The notes below the pieces were generated by a model. The model searched no databases, was not told the origin of the DNA, and saw only the letters and a list, made by a program, of their open reading frames with translations. A stretch of 64,000 nucleotides of DNA from Anaerolineaceae bacterium (GTDB taxonomy: Bacteria; Chloroflexota; Anaerolineae; Aggregatilineales; Phototrophicaceae), in the NCBI GenBank assembly GCA_002702065.1, contig NZXX01000002.1, positions 930,001 through 994,000 on the forward strand. Direction: 5' to 3'. How positions within the stretch are numbered: position 1 is the stretch's first letter; every line of letters begins with the position of its first letter. Below are positions 45,028 to 54,924 of the stretch, in pieces. A program made the position numbers and the translations under genes.

Positions 45028-46851
45028 ATGCAAACCCATCAGTTTGACGCCATCATTGTCGGCGCGGGCGGCGCGGGCCTGATGGCAGCCTTGTATGCCA
45101 GCCAGGGCGGGGCAAATGTGGCTGTCGTCAGCAAATTGTATCCCACGCGCAGCCATACCGGGGCGGCTCTGGGCGGCATCGGTGCCGCGCTGGGCAACCT
45201 GGAAGAAGATAAACCATTATGGCACATGTACGATACGGTCAAGGGCGGCGATTATCTGGCCGACCAAGATGCCGTAAAAGTGCTGGCCGAAGAAGCGGTC
45301 GATTCGATTATTGAGCTGGAGCACATGGGGCTGCCATTTGACCGTACCCCGGATGGTCGCATCAGCCAGCGCCGGTTTGGTGGTCACACCAGCAATTTTG
45401 GCGAAAAAGCCGTGCGGCGTGCCTGCCACTCGGCGGACCGCACCGGCCACATGATTCTGCAAACCCTGTATCAGCAGTGCATCAAGAATAATGTTCGTTT
45501 CTTCGACGAATACCAGGTCGTCGATGCCATTATGAATCAGGGAGCGATGGTTGGTGTCGTCGCTATTCAGCTTGGCACTGGCGAATTCCATGTTTTCCAT
45601 AGCAAAGCCACCCTGTTTGCGACCGGTGGTTGGGGGCGTGTGTGGCAGGTCACCAGCAACGCGCACAGCCTGACGGGTGACGGCACCGCTATTTTGTTCC
45701 GTCGCGGCGTGCCCATGGAAGATATGGAATTTTATCAGTTCCATCCGACCGGCCTGTACGGGTTGGGTGTGCTGCTCACCGAGGGTATTCGCGGCGAGGG
45801 CGGTGTGCTGCTCAACCGGCATGGCGAACGCTTTATGGAGCGTTATGCTCCAAATATTAAAGACCTCGCCAGCCGCGATGTCGTCAGCCGTTCCATTTAC
45901 CTGGAAGTGCGCGAAGGCCGGGGAATCGGCAACAAGACCTACGTGCATCTCGACATCCGGCCCGAAACGGTCAACCGCTATCTGGCCGAAGCCGGCGAGA
46001 CACGGCGCATTGATAACGCCTATATTGCCAAGAACCTCGCGGAAACGCTGGAAGTCTGCCGCACATACCTGGGCGTCGACCCGCTTACCGAGCCAATGCC
46101 GGTGGCACCAACGGCCCATTACGCGATGGGCGGTATCCCGACGAACGTCGATGCGGAAGTGATTATGGATGCGGGCGGCACCATCATGCCGGGCCTGTAT
46201 GCTGCTGGCGAGTGTGCCTGTGTCAGTTGTCATGGGGCGAACCGGCTGGGTACAAACTCGCTGGTGGATCTGGTGGTGTTTGGCCGGCGTGGTGGCAAGA
46301 AGATTGCCGAGTTTGTCAAACAGGCCAATCTGATCCCGCTGCCGAATAACCCGGCTGAAGAAGTGCAGGCAGAGTTTAACCGTATCCGCACCAGCAAGGG
46401 CAGCAGCAAACCGGGTGCCTTGCGCAAGCAGATGCAGGACAGCATGATGGATCATATCGGCGTATTCCGCGAAGAATCCAGCATGATCGAAGGTCGGGAT
46501 AAAGTGATCGAGCTGCGCAACAGCTATATGAACGACCTGACCATTGATGATTCCGGCAGTATCTTTAACACCGATCTGATGGAAGCGTGGGAACTCGGCT
46601 GTTTGCTGGACATTGCCCAGGTGACTGCCGAGAGCGCCGTCAATCGTAAAGAGAGCCGGGGCGCTCACAGCCGCGAAGACTTTAAGAATCGCGACGACGA
46701 AAACTGGCTGGTGCACACGCTGGCTTTTCCGGATGAGACAGACCCGTATCCGAAATCCGACCGTAAGGTGCGGCTGGATAATACCAAATCGGTGAACCGG
46801 TCGCTCGAAGCTGAGGACAAACGCTTCGCGCCGAAAGAACGCGTCTATTAG
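45028..46851 (+). CDS. sdhA: Succinate dehydrogenase/fumarate reductase flavoprotein subunit
   Basis: The 607-residue protein begins with the FAD fold [35 protein letters not shown] contains the His that covalently holds [28 protein letters not shown] and ARLGTNSL-like [16 protein letters not shown] are substrate and FAD blocks, and [20 protein letters not shown] supplies the active-site Arg/His region. It oxidises succinate to fumarate in the TCA cycle. Cotranscribed with sdhC (73-bp gap) and sdhB (56-bp gap). Confidence 0.98.
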   Translation: MQTHQFDAIIVGAGGAGLMAALYASQGGANVAVVSKLYPTRSHTGAALGGIGAALGNLEEDKPLWHMYDTVKGGDYLADQDAVKVLAEEAVDSIIELEHMGLPFDRTPDGRISQRRFGGHTSNFGEKAVRRACHSADRTGHMILQTLYQQCIKNNVRFFDEYQVVDAIMNQGAMVGVVAIQLGTGEFHVFHSKATLFATGGWGRVWQVTSNAHSLTGDGTAILFRRGVPMEDMEFYQFHPTGLYGLGVLLTEGIRGEGGVLLNRHGERFMERYAPNIKDLASRDVVSRSIYLEVREGRGIGNKTYVHLDIRPETVNRYLAEAGETRRIDNAYIAKNLAETLEVCRTYLGVDPLTEPMPVAPTAHYAMGGIPTNVDAEVIMDAGGTIMPGLYAAGECACVSCHGANRLGTNSLVDLVVFGRRGGKKIAEFVKQANLIPLPNNPAEEVQAEFNRIRTSKGSSKPGALRKQMQDSMMDHIGVFREESSMIEGRDKVIELRNSYMNDLTIDDSGSIFNTDLMEAWELGCLLDIAQVTAESAVNRKESRGAHSREDFKNRDDENWLVHTLAFPDETDPYPKSDRKVRLDNTKSVNRSLEAEDKRFAPKERVY

Positions 46852-46907
46852 GGCAATCGACAAACCAGAGCGAACAGCAGGCAGCTCATAGCTCATAGAG
46901 GAAAACT

Positions 46908-47657
46908 ATGGAAGTCACCTTCAAGATTCGACGATATAACCCTGAAAGCAGCGATGCCAAATCGTACTGGCAGGAGTTCACCCTTCAGGATGTAGAGCCG
47001 ACCAACCGTGTGCTGGAAATGCTGCACCGTGTCAAATGGGAGCAGGACGGTACGCTGGCGTTCCGGCGTTCCTGTTCCAGTGGCATCTGTGGGTCCGATG
47101 CCATGCGCATTAACGGGCGCAACGCGCTGGCTTGCAAGCTGCTGATCCGCGATGTGGGCGAGAAAATTCAGGTCGAGCCGATCCTCGGTCTGCCGGTCAT
47201 CAAAGACCTGATCGTGGACATGGAACCCTTCTTTGACCATTACCGGTCGGTGATGCCGTATTTTGTCAACAACAACCCGCTGCCAGCAGATGGGCGTGAA
47301 CGGTTGCAATCGCAGGAAGAAAAAGACCTGATCACCGACACGACCAACTGCATCCTGTGTGCGGCCTGTACGACATCCTGCCCCAGCTATTGGGCGAATG
47401 GCAAGTATGTCGGCCCGGCGGCCATTGTTCAGGCCCATCGTTTTATCTTCGATACGCGCGATGAAGCGGCGGCAGAACGGCTCGATGTGCTGGCGGAACC
47501 GAATGGTGTCTGGCGCTGCCGCACGATTTACAACTGCACCCCGGCTTGTCCGCGAGGAATCTCTGTGACAAGAGCGATTGGTGAGGTAAAATTAGCAATA
47601 CGCAACGGATCGCCGGAAGGCATTATCGACCCGGCGAATATCCCGACGCACGAATAA
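46908..47657 (+). CDS. sdhB: Succinate dehydrogenase iron-sulphur subunit
   Basis: A 249-residue protein with a plant-type [2Fe-2S] site (CSSGICGSDAMRINGRNALAC), a [4Fe-4S] site (CILCAACTTSCP) and a [3Fe-4S] site (CRTIYNCTPACP), spaced as in SdhB. It relays electrons from FAD to quinone. GAGGAAAACT precedes ATG. A terminator follows. Confidence 0.98.
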   Translation: MEVTFKIRRYNPESSDAKSYWQEFTLQDVEPTNRVLEMLHRVKWEQDGTLAFRRSCSSGICGSDAMRINGRNALACKLLIRDVGEKIQVEPILGLPVIKDLIVDMEPFFDHYRSVMPYFVNNNPLPADGRERLQSQEEKDLITDTTNCILCAACTTSCPSYWANGKYVGPAAIVQAHRFIFDTRDEAAAERLDVLAEPNGVWRCRTIYNCTPACPRGISVTRAIGEVKLAIRNGSPEGIIDPANIPTHE

Positions 47658-47693
47658 TATTCTCAGGCTGATTCAGGTTTCAGGTATGGAAAG

Positions 47694-47715
47694 GCGGTCA
47701 CACAGACCGCTTTTT
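47694..47715 (+). terminator. Terminator of the sdh operon
   Basis: GCGGTC and GACCGC (with flanking AAAG/CTTT separated by one extra G) form the stem around ACACA, followed by TTTTT. Confidence 0.82.
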
Positions 47716-47801
47716 CATTGGTTGACAATTAGAACATATGATCGTATGATGAGCCTGTTGATCCCCTCTTATCCTGTCGGTTCAATAGAGACAGTGCAGC
47801 A

Positions 47802-48164
47802 ATGACCATTCAGGTTGTCTGGGTCGAACTTCCGGTAAAAGACATCGAACGTGCGGTAAAATTCTATCAGGATGCGCTGGGCGTCGAGGCCGAAATTGTC
47901 GACGATGGCGTGCGCAAAACCGCCACGCTGGCCCATGAGAGCGGGGTGGGTATCTCGCTCAACCAGACGACCAATTTTGAAGGCAGCGACAAAGGTGCCT
48001 TTGTTTACGTGTATGCCGGCGAAGACATCGACGCCGTGCTGCCCAGGATCGAACCTGCGGGGGGCAAGGTGCTGACACAAAAGACCTCAATGGGGGCAGC
48101 CGGCTATTACGCGACGATCCATGACACGGAAGGGAACGTGCTGGCCCTTTATTCAGCCGAGTAA
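47802..48164 (+). CDS. Glyoxalase/bleomycin-resistance/dioxygenase-superfamily protein
   Basis: A 120-residue VOC-fold protein: VVWVELPVKDIERAVKFYQDALGVEAEIVDDG and AGYYATIHDTEGNVLALYSAE show the paired beta-alpha-beta units; Glu in GNVLALYS-type ends may help hold a metal. The specific reaction cannot be deduced; YdcE/KatG-like single-domain VOC members are widespread. It is followed closely by a DinB gene and could be cotranscribed with it. Confidence 0.9.
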   Translation: MTIQVVWVELPVKDIERAVKFYQDALGVEAEIVDDGVRKTATLAHESGVGISLNQTTNFEGSDKGAFVYVYAGEDIDAVLPRIEPAGGKVLTQKTSMGAAGYYATIHDTEGNVLALYSAE

Positions 48165-48183
48165 TACCGGGAGGATGATGGGG

Positions 48184-48684
48184 ATGGATGACCCGATGAG
48201 CAAGGCCCGCCTGCTGGACCTGCTGCGCACGCGACGTGCCGAATTTGACGCGGTAGTTGCTGATGTGCCTGAAGACCGCCTGACTGAATCCGGCGCGACC
48301 GGGCACTGGTCGGTTAAGGATGTGATCGCGCACCTGTCTTATCATGAGGGCTGGTATGCCGACCGGCTGCACGAGCAGCTGCGCGGTGAAGCCTATACGC
48401 CAACCGAACTGGACTGGATGCCATTCGACGAGCGCAACAACATCATCTATCGCCAGAACAAGGATCGTTCGCTGACGGAGGTACAGGCCGAATCAAAAGC
48501 CGTGTTTGACCGTCTGATCGCGGGGGTCGAAGCGCATCCGGAGGCATTTCTGCTGGAACCGCAGCCGGTGCCGGGCGCGCCGGAACCGATCGTGATCTGG
48601 CAGATGCTGCGCGGCGACGTATACGATCATTATCCCCAGCATATTACGCCGATCCGTGACTGGCTGGCCGCGCCACAAAGCTGA
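48184..48684 (+). CDS. DinB-family (YfiT-like) protein
   Basis: The 166-residue four-helix bundle has the DinB/MDMPI pattern: LDLLRTRRAEFDAVVADVPEDRL, GHWSVKDVIAHLSYHEGWYADRL and a late DVYDHYPQHITPIRDWL. His in AHLSYHE and DHYPQH are metal ligand candidates. Starts at 48175, 48178, 48184 and 48196 are all possible; 48184 is 9 nt after GGGAGG. DinB-fold enzymes often act as thiol-dependent S-transferases. A terminator follows. Confidence 0.85.
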   Translation: MDDPMSKARLLDLLRTRRAEFDAVVADVPEDRLTESGATGHWSVKDVIAHLSYHEGWYADRLHEQLRGEAYTPTELDWMPFDERNNIIYRQNKDRSLTEVQAESKAVFDRLIAGVEAHPEAFLLEPQPVPGAPEPIVIWQMLRGDVYDHYPQHITPIRDWLAAPQS

Positions 48685-48710
48685 CCATAATCCATCAATC
48701 ATGCAAAACC

Positions 48711-48736
48711 ACAGCGCTCGACCTGGGCGCTGTTTT
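48711..48736 (+). terminator. Terminator after the DinB gene
   Basis: ACAGCGC and GCGCTGT form a 7-bp stem with a 9-nt loop, followed by a T-run. Confidence 0.8.
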
Positions 48737-48805
48737 GATTCAGTTGCCGTACCCTCCGGCTTTCGTTAGGATTGACCCGTAACCTGTATTCTGTTCCGCA
48801 CACGA

Positions 48806-49531
48806 ATGACGTCCTGCCCCATGAATACTTCGAACAGCTCCATGACAAGCGGTGTCCAGCGCCGCATCTTTGGCGGAATCCTCGGCGGCTATCTGGCGGT
48901 GATGTTTCGGCTGATGCCATTTCTGGCGCGGCTGGGGCCATTTGGGATACTGCTCGCCTTTTTGTTTATGATCGCGTCGCTAGGGCTGTTTGTGCTGGGA
49001 CTGCTGGCGTTGATGTTCCTCCTGCGCCAGTTTGAAGTAACCCCGGCGGGGCAGTTTGTGTCGCTGGTGCTTACGATTGGCGGCGGCCTGTTTGCCGTTT
49101 ATCTGTGGGTGGGGCGGCAGTCACGTTCTGTGGGGGGTATCCTGCGGCTGATCGTGCTGGCTGTCGGGCTGGCGGCACTGGCCTGGGCCATCTGGCAGTC
49201 GGGATTCTTTCACGAAGCCCGGTTGAATTACATGCAGGCGCGGTTCGAGCAGGACCCGGTGTATTACGTCGGGCGCATTTACCTGCTGATCTCCAGCCTT
49301 GTGTTGGGCGTGGTGGGGGCGGCCCTCGGCGTCCAGCGCTTCGTGCGCAACGCCTATCGTTCTCCGCTCAGTTTTGTGCTGGCGATTGTCCGCCTGTCGC
49401 TGATGGCGCTGGTGGTCGTTGCGATTGTGGCGCTGCTGCTTTCCAGCGGCTATTTCGATAATTTCCGTTCCCGGCTGGACGAAGCGCTCAACCCGGCCTG
49501 GCTCACGGAACAATACGGATCTTCTCGCTAG
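48806..49531 (+). CDS. Membrane protein of unknown function
   Basis: The protein (241 residues if ATG 48806 is used) has about six hydrophobic helices from residue 20 on (GGILGGYLAVMFRLMPFLARL, GPFGILLAFLFMIASLGLFVLGLLALMFLL and others), no charged catalytic motif and a short basic C-terminus. None of the candidate starts (48806, 48821, 48842) has a Shine-Dalgarno sequence. The family is not recognised. Confidence 0.65.
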   Translation: MTSCPMNTSNSSMTSGVQRRIFGGILGGYLAVMFRLMPFLARLGPFGILLAFLFMIASLGLFVLGLLALMFLLRQFEVTPAGQFVSLVLTIGGGLFAVYLWVGRQSRSVGGILRLIVLAVGLAALAWAIWQSGFFHEARLNYMQARFEQDPVYYVGRIYLLISSLVLGVVGAALGVQRFVRNAYRSPLSFVLAIVRLSLMALVVVAIVALLLSSGYFDNFRSRLDEALNPAWLTEQYGSSR

Positions 49532-49634
49532 CAGCTTTAGGCCCTTTGTGACCCTTTAAAGCATCTAGGATGATGATAATATAAATTTCGTTTTTCAGGC
49601 TGCTGCCAGCAACAAGATAACAAAGGAGAAACCA

Positions 49635-50069
49635 ATGGCGCAAGGTTATTTTGAAGTGACTCAGGAAGCAGGGGCGGCGCTGTTTCGTCGCCAGATTCAG
49701 GGGCCTATCGTGATGCTGAATCTGCTGCGTTTCCGCGATATTGCCGATTATTCTGCCAGCCCGGAACTGGCCCCACCAGAACCGATTTCGGGGCGGGCGG
49801 CGTACCAGCACTACATCGATCAGACGCTGCCATTCCTGACGGCAACAGGCGGGGAAATTATGTTTCTGGGCGATGGCGGGCAATACCTGATCGGCCCACA
49901 GGATGAACGATGGGACCTGGTGATGTTGATCCGCCAGAACTCGCTGCAAGACTTCATGTCTTTTTCCTCGAATGAGGCCTATCAGGTGGTGTTGGGTCAC
50001 CGAACCGCCGCACTGGAAGATTCACGGCTGCTGCCGCTGGTGGAATTTCCGGGCCATAACATCCTTTAG
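49635..50069 (+). CDS. DUF1330-type protein
   Basis: A 144-residue dimeric alpha+beta-barrel-like protein: GPIVMLNLLRFRDIADY, GRAAYQHYIDQTLPFLTATGGEIMFLGDG, RWDLVMLIRQNSLQDFMSFSSNEAYQVVLGHRTAALEDSRLLPL. The pattern fits DUF1330 and related Dabb families whose reaction is not known. AAGGAG is 8 nt before the ATG. A bidirectional terminator separates it from ftsK. Confidence 0.82.
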   Translation: MAQGYFEVTQEAGAALFRRQIQGPIVMLNLLRFRDIADYSASPELAPPEPISGRAAYQHYIDQTLPFLTATGGEIMFLGDGGQYLIGPQDERWDLVMLIRQNSLQDFMSFSSNEAYQVVLGHRTAALEDSRLLPLVEFPGHNIL

Positions 50070-50077
50070 GGCAGAAT

Positions 50078-50107
50078 CAAAAAGGGCGCTATGAACGCCC
50101 TTTGTTG
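50078..50107. terminator. Bidirectional terminator between DUF1330 gene and ftsK
   Basis: AAAGGGCG (50081-50088) and CGCCCTTT (50096-50103) pair around a 7-nt loop. T-rich stretches follow in both directions, serving the convergent genes. Confidence 0.88.
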
Positions 50108-50125
50108 TTTGACGAAACGTGCCCG

Positions 50126-53100
50126 CTACGCCTGGGGTGGCAGCACCTCACGGGGTTTGCTGCCTTCCTGGGCCGGGCCGACAATGCCTTCGGCTTCCAT
50201 CATGTCGATGAGGCGGGCCGCGCGCGTATAGCCGATGCGCAGGCGGCGCTGGAGCAGCGATACAGAGGCTTTGTTCAGCCGCCGCACCATCTCCACCGCC
50301 TGATCATACAATTCGTCGCGGTCGTCCTTCACCCGGTCGTGCAGCTCAACACCATCGTCGTCGTCATCCACATCCCAGAAGGCCGCCTGTGCGGCAAACC
50401 GGTTCTCCGCTGGGGACTGAACTGCGCGGGCTTCTTCCGGCGCATCATCCACCGACAGTGACTTGATGATATGCGGCTCGGGCTGCTCGGCGTTCTGGCG
50501 CTTCCAGTAACGCGTGATATTGGCGATTTCGTCGTCGGACAAGAACACACCTTGCAGACGCAGCGGTGCGGGTGCATTGCCGCTTAGGTAGAGCATGTCA
50601 CCCTTACCGAGCAGACGTTCCGCGCCCGGCTGGTCGAGGATGACGCGGCTGTCGACACCACCGGCCACCGCAAAGGCCACACGAGCCGGGAAGTTCGCTT
50701 TAATCAGACCGGTGACGACATCAACGGATGGCCGCTGCGTGGCGATCACCAGATGGATGCCGGTCGCACGGGCCAGCGCCGCGATACGGGTGATGACGCG
50801 CTCGGTTTCATCCGGGGCCATCATCATCAGGTCCGCCAACTCGTCAATGATTACGACGATGTACGGCATGGGTTCGCGTTCGGATGGCAGATGCTTGTTG
50901 AAGTCTTCGATATTACGCGCGCCGGCAGTACTGAACTGCTTGTAGCGCTCATCCATTTCGCGGGTGACCCATTTCAGCACGCCAACGGTGCGTTCCAGGT
51001 CAACAACCACCGGCGCGACCAGATGCGGAATGCCGTTGTAGCCGGTCAATTCCACGCGCTTGGGGTCGACCATGATGAACTTGACTTTATCCGGCGGGTT
51101 GTTGATCAGGATGCTGCATATGATCGCGTTGACCAGCACCGATTTACCGGAACCGGTTGTACCGGCGACGAGCAGATGGGGCATCGCGCTCAGGTCCGCC
51201 GAAATAGGCGTGCCATCGACACTCTGGCCCAACGCCAGCGCCAGCGGTGATTTCGACTTGATCTTGCGGAACTGGTCGGATTCCATCACATCGCGCAGGC
51301 TGACGAGCGAGGCTTCTTCGTTTGGCACTTCGATGCCGACGTAGCCCTTGCCCGGTACCGGCGCTTCAATACGGATGGATTTCGCGCCCAGAGCAAGCTG
51401 CAAGTCCTTGTCCAGCTGGGCAATCGCACCCACCTTGACACGGCTTTTCTTGCCAGACCGGCTCGTCAGGTAGTCCGGCTCGACACCAAACTGCGTAATC
51501 ACCGGTCCGGTATTCACCTCAACTACACGGCCCGGCGCGCCGAAGCTTTGCAGCGTTTCCTCGATCGTACGCGCGGCTTTGAGCAGCACTTCGCGGTCGA
51601 AATCGGTTTCGGAACCGCTGCTGAGCAGGGTGCGATGATCCGGCAGTTTCCAGTCACGGCGTTTACGCGGTGGTGCAGCCGGGGCTGCTGGTGGCCCGGA
51701 CGGTCGCCCAAAAGCGGGTGACGCCCCCTGGCCCTGCGGTTGCCCGGCAGAAGGTCTGCTGGCACCGTTGTTTCCGTTCTGATCTTCGTCGAGTGTGCCG
51801 AAAACAATCGGCTGGCGCGGCTGTTGCTGCTGCGCTGGTGGTGCCGCTGCCGAGGCTGCCGGTTGCTGTGGCCGCTGCGGCTGGCCGCCGTTATTGGGTG
51901 CGGCGGTCGGTTGTGACGTGCCCGTTGGCTGCGCGCCCTGCCCGCTGCGAATAGCGTTCAGGCGTTCGCGGCGTTCATCGACGGACAGGTTTTGTGTCTG
52001 CGGCGAAGGTGTGCCCTGTGCGGATGGCCGTGCCCACGCACTCTCGCCCGGTCGCTGCGGCGTAGGGCTGCTATCGCGGGCTGCCGAGATATTCAGCTGT
52101 TCGTCGTCATCCTCATCGTCCTCGTCATCATCCAGAACAGGCTGTGACGGACGCGGTTGGGATGCTGGCGTGGTGGGGCGACCAAATGGCGATGTCGTGG
52201 CGGGTCCGCTGGAACGCAGCAGATCGCCGACGCGTGCCGGTTGGTCTTCCGGTTTGGTTTCGGCAGGTGCAGACTGGACAGAGGCTGCCGGTGCCGTGGG
52301 CTGCTGCGGCGCTGGCCGGGTCGAGTCGGCTGCATTAAACGGCGTGACAGCCGGTTTGGGCGGCTGCTGTGGCTGCGCCTGTGCGGATGCAGGTTGTTCG
52401 GCAGTTGGCGCTGCTGCCTGCGGTGCCGCTGGTGTGGGTTCGGCAGACGGCTTGTCGCCCCGGTTAAACAGACCGCTGAACATACCGCCGGATTTCTGTT
52501 CGCCGTTTGACCCGGCTTCGACACTTTCCGACGAACTGCCCAGCAGCGGCACCGCGCTGAACAACCGTGCCGCAATAGACGGCTGGGCTGATTGCCCATT
52601 GCCGCCCTGTGGCTGGCCGCTGGCATCCACTGCTTCGTTGCCATCGTAGAACGCGGTCACGGTGCGGCCACCCATCGTGATCGGGATGGGGCGGGCTTCT
52701 GCGGCTTCACCGGTTGGCAAAGCGGGTGACTGACCAGCGGGCAGTTCCGCCGCTGCCGGTTTGCTGATACTCACACGCGATTCAGCTGCTGCGGCCAGTT
52801 CTGCCGCACGCAAACGGGCACGCGCCTCGCGGGTCTGGCTGCGACGACGCTGCGCATCGGCAAAACTGCGCCAGATGCTGATCACGAATATGGCCAGTTC
52901 TGCCGCGCTGATCCGCAGCAGCAGCATAAAGCCAATGATGTACATGCCGATCATGAACACGATCATGCCGGCTTCGGTCCAGCTGGTGACCAGCCAGTAG
53001 TAAATCTCGGAACCGAGCCAGCCACCTCCTTTGCCGAGCATGTAGGAAAGCTCAAGCTGAAGGCGCAGCTCTTCCGGGTTTGTCAGGTTGATGCCCGCAT

Positions 53101-54685
53101 AGGCGGGGTTAAACGACTCCAAAAACTGGAATAGCAACAAACTGCCCACATAAATTAATACGATGCCGCCCAGCCGGACCGGGTCGAGGACCGGGGCTTC
53201 GTCGCCAAAGTGACGTATGATCAGCCACATGCCGGCGGCGAACATCACCAGCGGTACAGCAATCGCGCCGATGCCGAATAACTGCGACAGAAAGGTATTG
53301 ATCGCTTCGGTCAACTGTCCTTTGGTCGCGGACATGCTGCTGAAGAACAGCGCCAGCGACGCCAGCACCAGGCCAACGCCCAGAATGTCCAGCTTGTTAT
53401 CCAGGCTGAGGCCGCTTTCATCAATGCGCGGGGCCTTGCTGGCACGTTCCAGCTTTTCGCGGGTGGTCGCGCGGGCCGGCTTTTCCTCTTTCTGGCCGAT
53501 AAATGGGAGTCTGGAGGTTAGCGCGCTTAGGCCGCCGCCACTCGCTTTCGCGGCGCCACCAGAGCGGGACGCTGCTGAAGATGAGGGCGTATTGCCCCCG
53601 GAACGGCTGCCAAATGCGCCGGATGACCCGCCACCGGGCCGACTGCTTGCACCGGAAGCCGTGCTGCTGCGACCAGCACCAGACTGGTCGCTGCCCTCTT
53701 TGCCGCCAAATGGCAGCTTGGAGCGCAAATTGCCCAGCCCTTGTGTCACGCCGCTCAGCGGGCTGCTGCCACCGCTTTTGCCAGCACCGCCTGATGCGCT
53801 TGATGTGGGCCGGCTGGCCGGTTTTTTGTCACCGCCGCCCGGTAGTTTGGAGCGCAAATTGCCCAGCCCCTGTGTCACACCGCTCAGCGGGCTGCTGCCA
53901 CCAGAGCTGCCACCGGAACCGCCGCTGGAACTGCGTTGGGCCGGTTTATTATCGGGCTTGCTGCCCCCGCCGCCCGGCAATTTCGAGCGCAGACCGCCCA
54001 GTCCACCGCCGGAACGCTGGCTAGAGCCGCCTGAAGAACCGGCGCTCGATGAACTGCTGCTGCCTGATCCGCCTGACCCTGATGATGAGGCGCCAAAGCG
54101 ACTCTCACGCGTGGGTGGTGGACTGCCCGGTGGGGGTGAAGAGGATGAAGCTGACCGGAACGGGCTGGATGATGGCCGCGCCGGGTTTGCGCTGCTGCTG
54201 CTCGGTGGCGGCCCACTCGACCGTTCGTTACGCGGTTCGTCGTCTTCCTCCTCATCCTCGTCATCGCGCCGCCCACCGATCACACCACTGTAAAAGGGCG
54301 TGCGGCCAGAGCCGGAGCTGCCCGCGCCACCAGATGCGCCGGGGCGTGAACTGCCGGATGAGCCAGAACCAGAAGATGTAGAACCGAATGGCCCGGAGCC
54401 GCCGCTGCTACTGCTGCTGCTGCCGCTGCCATAACGCGATTGAAAACCACCGGGACGATTGCCCGGTAAACCGGAGGTATCGCGCCCTCCGCTTGAGCTG
54501 CCGGAGCCACCTGCCGGGCGGGATGAGGATGAGCCAAAGCTGCCTGATCCCGAACTTGACCCCGGTGCAGAAAATGGTCTGACCGGTGGACGGCGGCTCT
54601 GGAAACGATCTAGAACTTCATCGTCATCTTCGTTCTCATCGTCTTCGTCCAGATATTCGTCGTCACGATCCAGGTCGTCTGTCAT
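50126..54685 (-). CDS. ftsK: DNA translocase FtsK with very long low-complexity N-terminus
   Basis: The 1519-residue protein has an acidic start (residues 1-30), a Ser/Gly/Pro-rich disordered region to about 425 with four short repeats of the type GLGNLRSKLPGGG, a membrane domain of four helices (about 430-620), a second Pro/Gln/Ala-rich linker (to about 1010), and the RecA-like motor. Walker A is AGTTGSGKS (Lys1181) and Walker B VVIIDELADLMM. The C-terminal gamma winged helix (LLQRRLRIGYTRAARLIDMMEAEGIVG) reads polar DNA sequences. It moves chromosome ends through the division septum. ATG 54685 has AGGGA 6 nt upstream. Typical FtsK is 750-1350 residues with the membrane helices near the N-terminus. 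A LexA-like box lies about 100 bp upstream. Confidence 0.96.
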   Translation of the reverse strand: MTDDLDRDDEYLDEDDENEDDDEVLDRFQSRRPPVRPFSAPGSSSGSGSFGSSSSRPAGGSGSSSGGRDTSGLPGNRPGGFQSRYGSGSSSSSSGGSGPFGSTSSGSGSSGSSRPGASGGAGSSGSGRTPFYSGVIGGRRDDEDEEEDDEPRNERSSGPPPSSSSANPARPSSSPFRSASSSSPPPGSPPPTRESRFGASSSGSGGSGSSSSSSAGSSGGSSQRSGGGLGGLRSKLPGGGGSKPDNKPAQRSSSGGSGGSSGGSSPLSGVTQGLGNLRSKLPGGGDKKPASRPTSSASGGAGKSGGSSPLSGVTQGLGNLRSKLPFGGKEGSDQSGAGRSSTASGASSRPGGGSSGAFGSRSGGNTPSSSAASRSGGAAKASGGGLSALTSRLPFIGQKEEKPARATTREKLERASKAPRIDESGLSLDNKLDILGVGLVLASLALFFSSMSATKGQLTEAINTFLSQLFGIGAIAVPLVMFAAGMWLIIRHFGDEAPVLDPVRLGGIVLIYVGSLLLFQFLESFNPAYAGINLTNPEELRLQLELSYMLGKGGGWLGSEIYYWLVTSWTEAGMIVFMIGMYIIGFMLLLRISAAELAIFVISIWRSFADAQRRRSQTREARARLRAAELAAAAESRVSISKPAAAELPAGQSPALPTGEAAEARPIPITMGGRTVTAFYDGNEAVDASGQPQGGNGQSAQPSIAARLFSAVPLLGSSSESVEAGSNGEQKSGGMFSGLFNRGDKPSAEPTPAAPQAAAPTAEQPASAQAQPQQPPKPAVTPFNAADSTRPAPQQPTAPAASVQSAPAETKPEDQPARVGDLLRSSGPATTSPFGRPTTPASQPRPSQPVLDDDEDDEDDDEQLNISAARDSSPTPQRPGESAWARPSAQGTPSPQTQNLSVDERRERLNAIRSGQGAQPTGTSQPTAAPNNGGQPQRPQQPAASAAAPPAQQQQPRQPIVFGTLDEDQNGNNGASRPSAGQPQGQGASPAFGRPSGPPAAPAAPPRKRRDWKLPDHRTLLSSGSETDFDREVLLKAARTIEETLQSFGAPGRVVEVNTGPVITQFGVEPDYLTSRSGKKSRVKVGAIAQLDKDLQLALGAKSIRIEAPVPGKGYVGIEVPNEEASLVSLRDVMESDQFRKIKSKSPLALALGQSVDGTPISADLSAMPHLLVAGTTGSGKSVLVNAIICSILINNPPDKVKFIMVDPKRVELTGYNGIPHLVAPVVVDLERTVGVLKWVTREMDERYKQFSTAGARNIEDFNKHLPSEREPMPYIVVIIDELADLMMMAPDETERVITRIAALARATGIHLVIATQRPSVDVVTGLIKANFPARVAFAVAGGVDSRVILDQPGAERLLGKGDMLYLSGNAPAPLRLQGVFLSDDEIANITRYWKRQNAEQPEPHIIKSLSVDDAPEEARAVQSPAENRFAAQAAFWDVDDDDDGVELHDRVKDDRDELYDQAVEMVRRLNKASVSLLQRRLRIGYTRAARLIDMMEAEGIVGPAQEGSKPREVLPPQA
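53712..53902 (-). repeat. Pair of 62-bp direct repeats inside ftsK
   Basis: Segments 53712-53773 and 53841-53902 are nearly identical (only a few differences), with a 129-bp period. They encode the repeated GGSSPLSGV and TQGLGNLRSKLP units of the FtsK linker. Two more degenerate units occur near 53990 and 53525. Confidence 0.85.
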
Positions 54686-54782
54686 GTCCAATCCCTAAAA
54701 ACTCAGATTACGGATGGATGTTGTCTCATAGCGACATTACGTCGAGTTAATCATATCATACTTCAGGGTTGCTGACGATTAG

Positions 54783-54802
54783 AATAGAACAAGAGTTCTA
54801 TT
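54783..54802. promoter_or_regulatory. LexA/SOS-box-like palindrome upstream of ftsK
   Basis: AATAGAAC and GTTCTATT are perfect 8-bp arms with four bases between them, containing GAACAAGAGTTC, the GAAC-N4-GTTC pattern of Gram-positive and many Chloroflexota LexA boxes. It lies about 100 bp before ftsK and about 120 bp before the divergent membrane-protein gene. Confidence 0.6.
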
Positions 54803-54924
54803 AGAATTGCGTTCGAACTTAACGCATCCTTTTGTCAGCTCTTTCCGTATAGGTTTACGAGCCGACCGGCGCACGGGTTGCACGAATGGCGCTACAATGA
54901 GGTTTCAACCAAAGGAAAACCGCT

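Noticed and set aside
45217-46896. Long minus-strand frame (about 559 codons) opposite sdhA
   Set aside because: sdhA is unambiguous; the antisense product shows no motif.
53712-53902. Repeats considered as CRISPR
   Set aside because: Only two near-identical units, in frame within ftsK, with coding spacers; no cas genes in the window.
53217-54293. Pro/Leu-rich plus-strand frame opposite the FtsK linker
   Set aside because: It mirrors the Ser/Gly-rich repeats of FtsK in antisense; low complexity rather than a gene.
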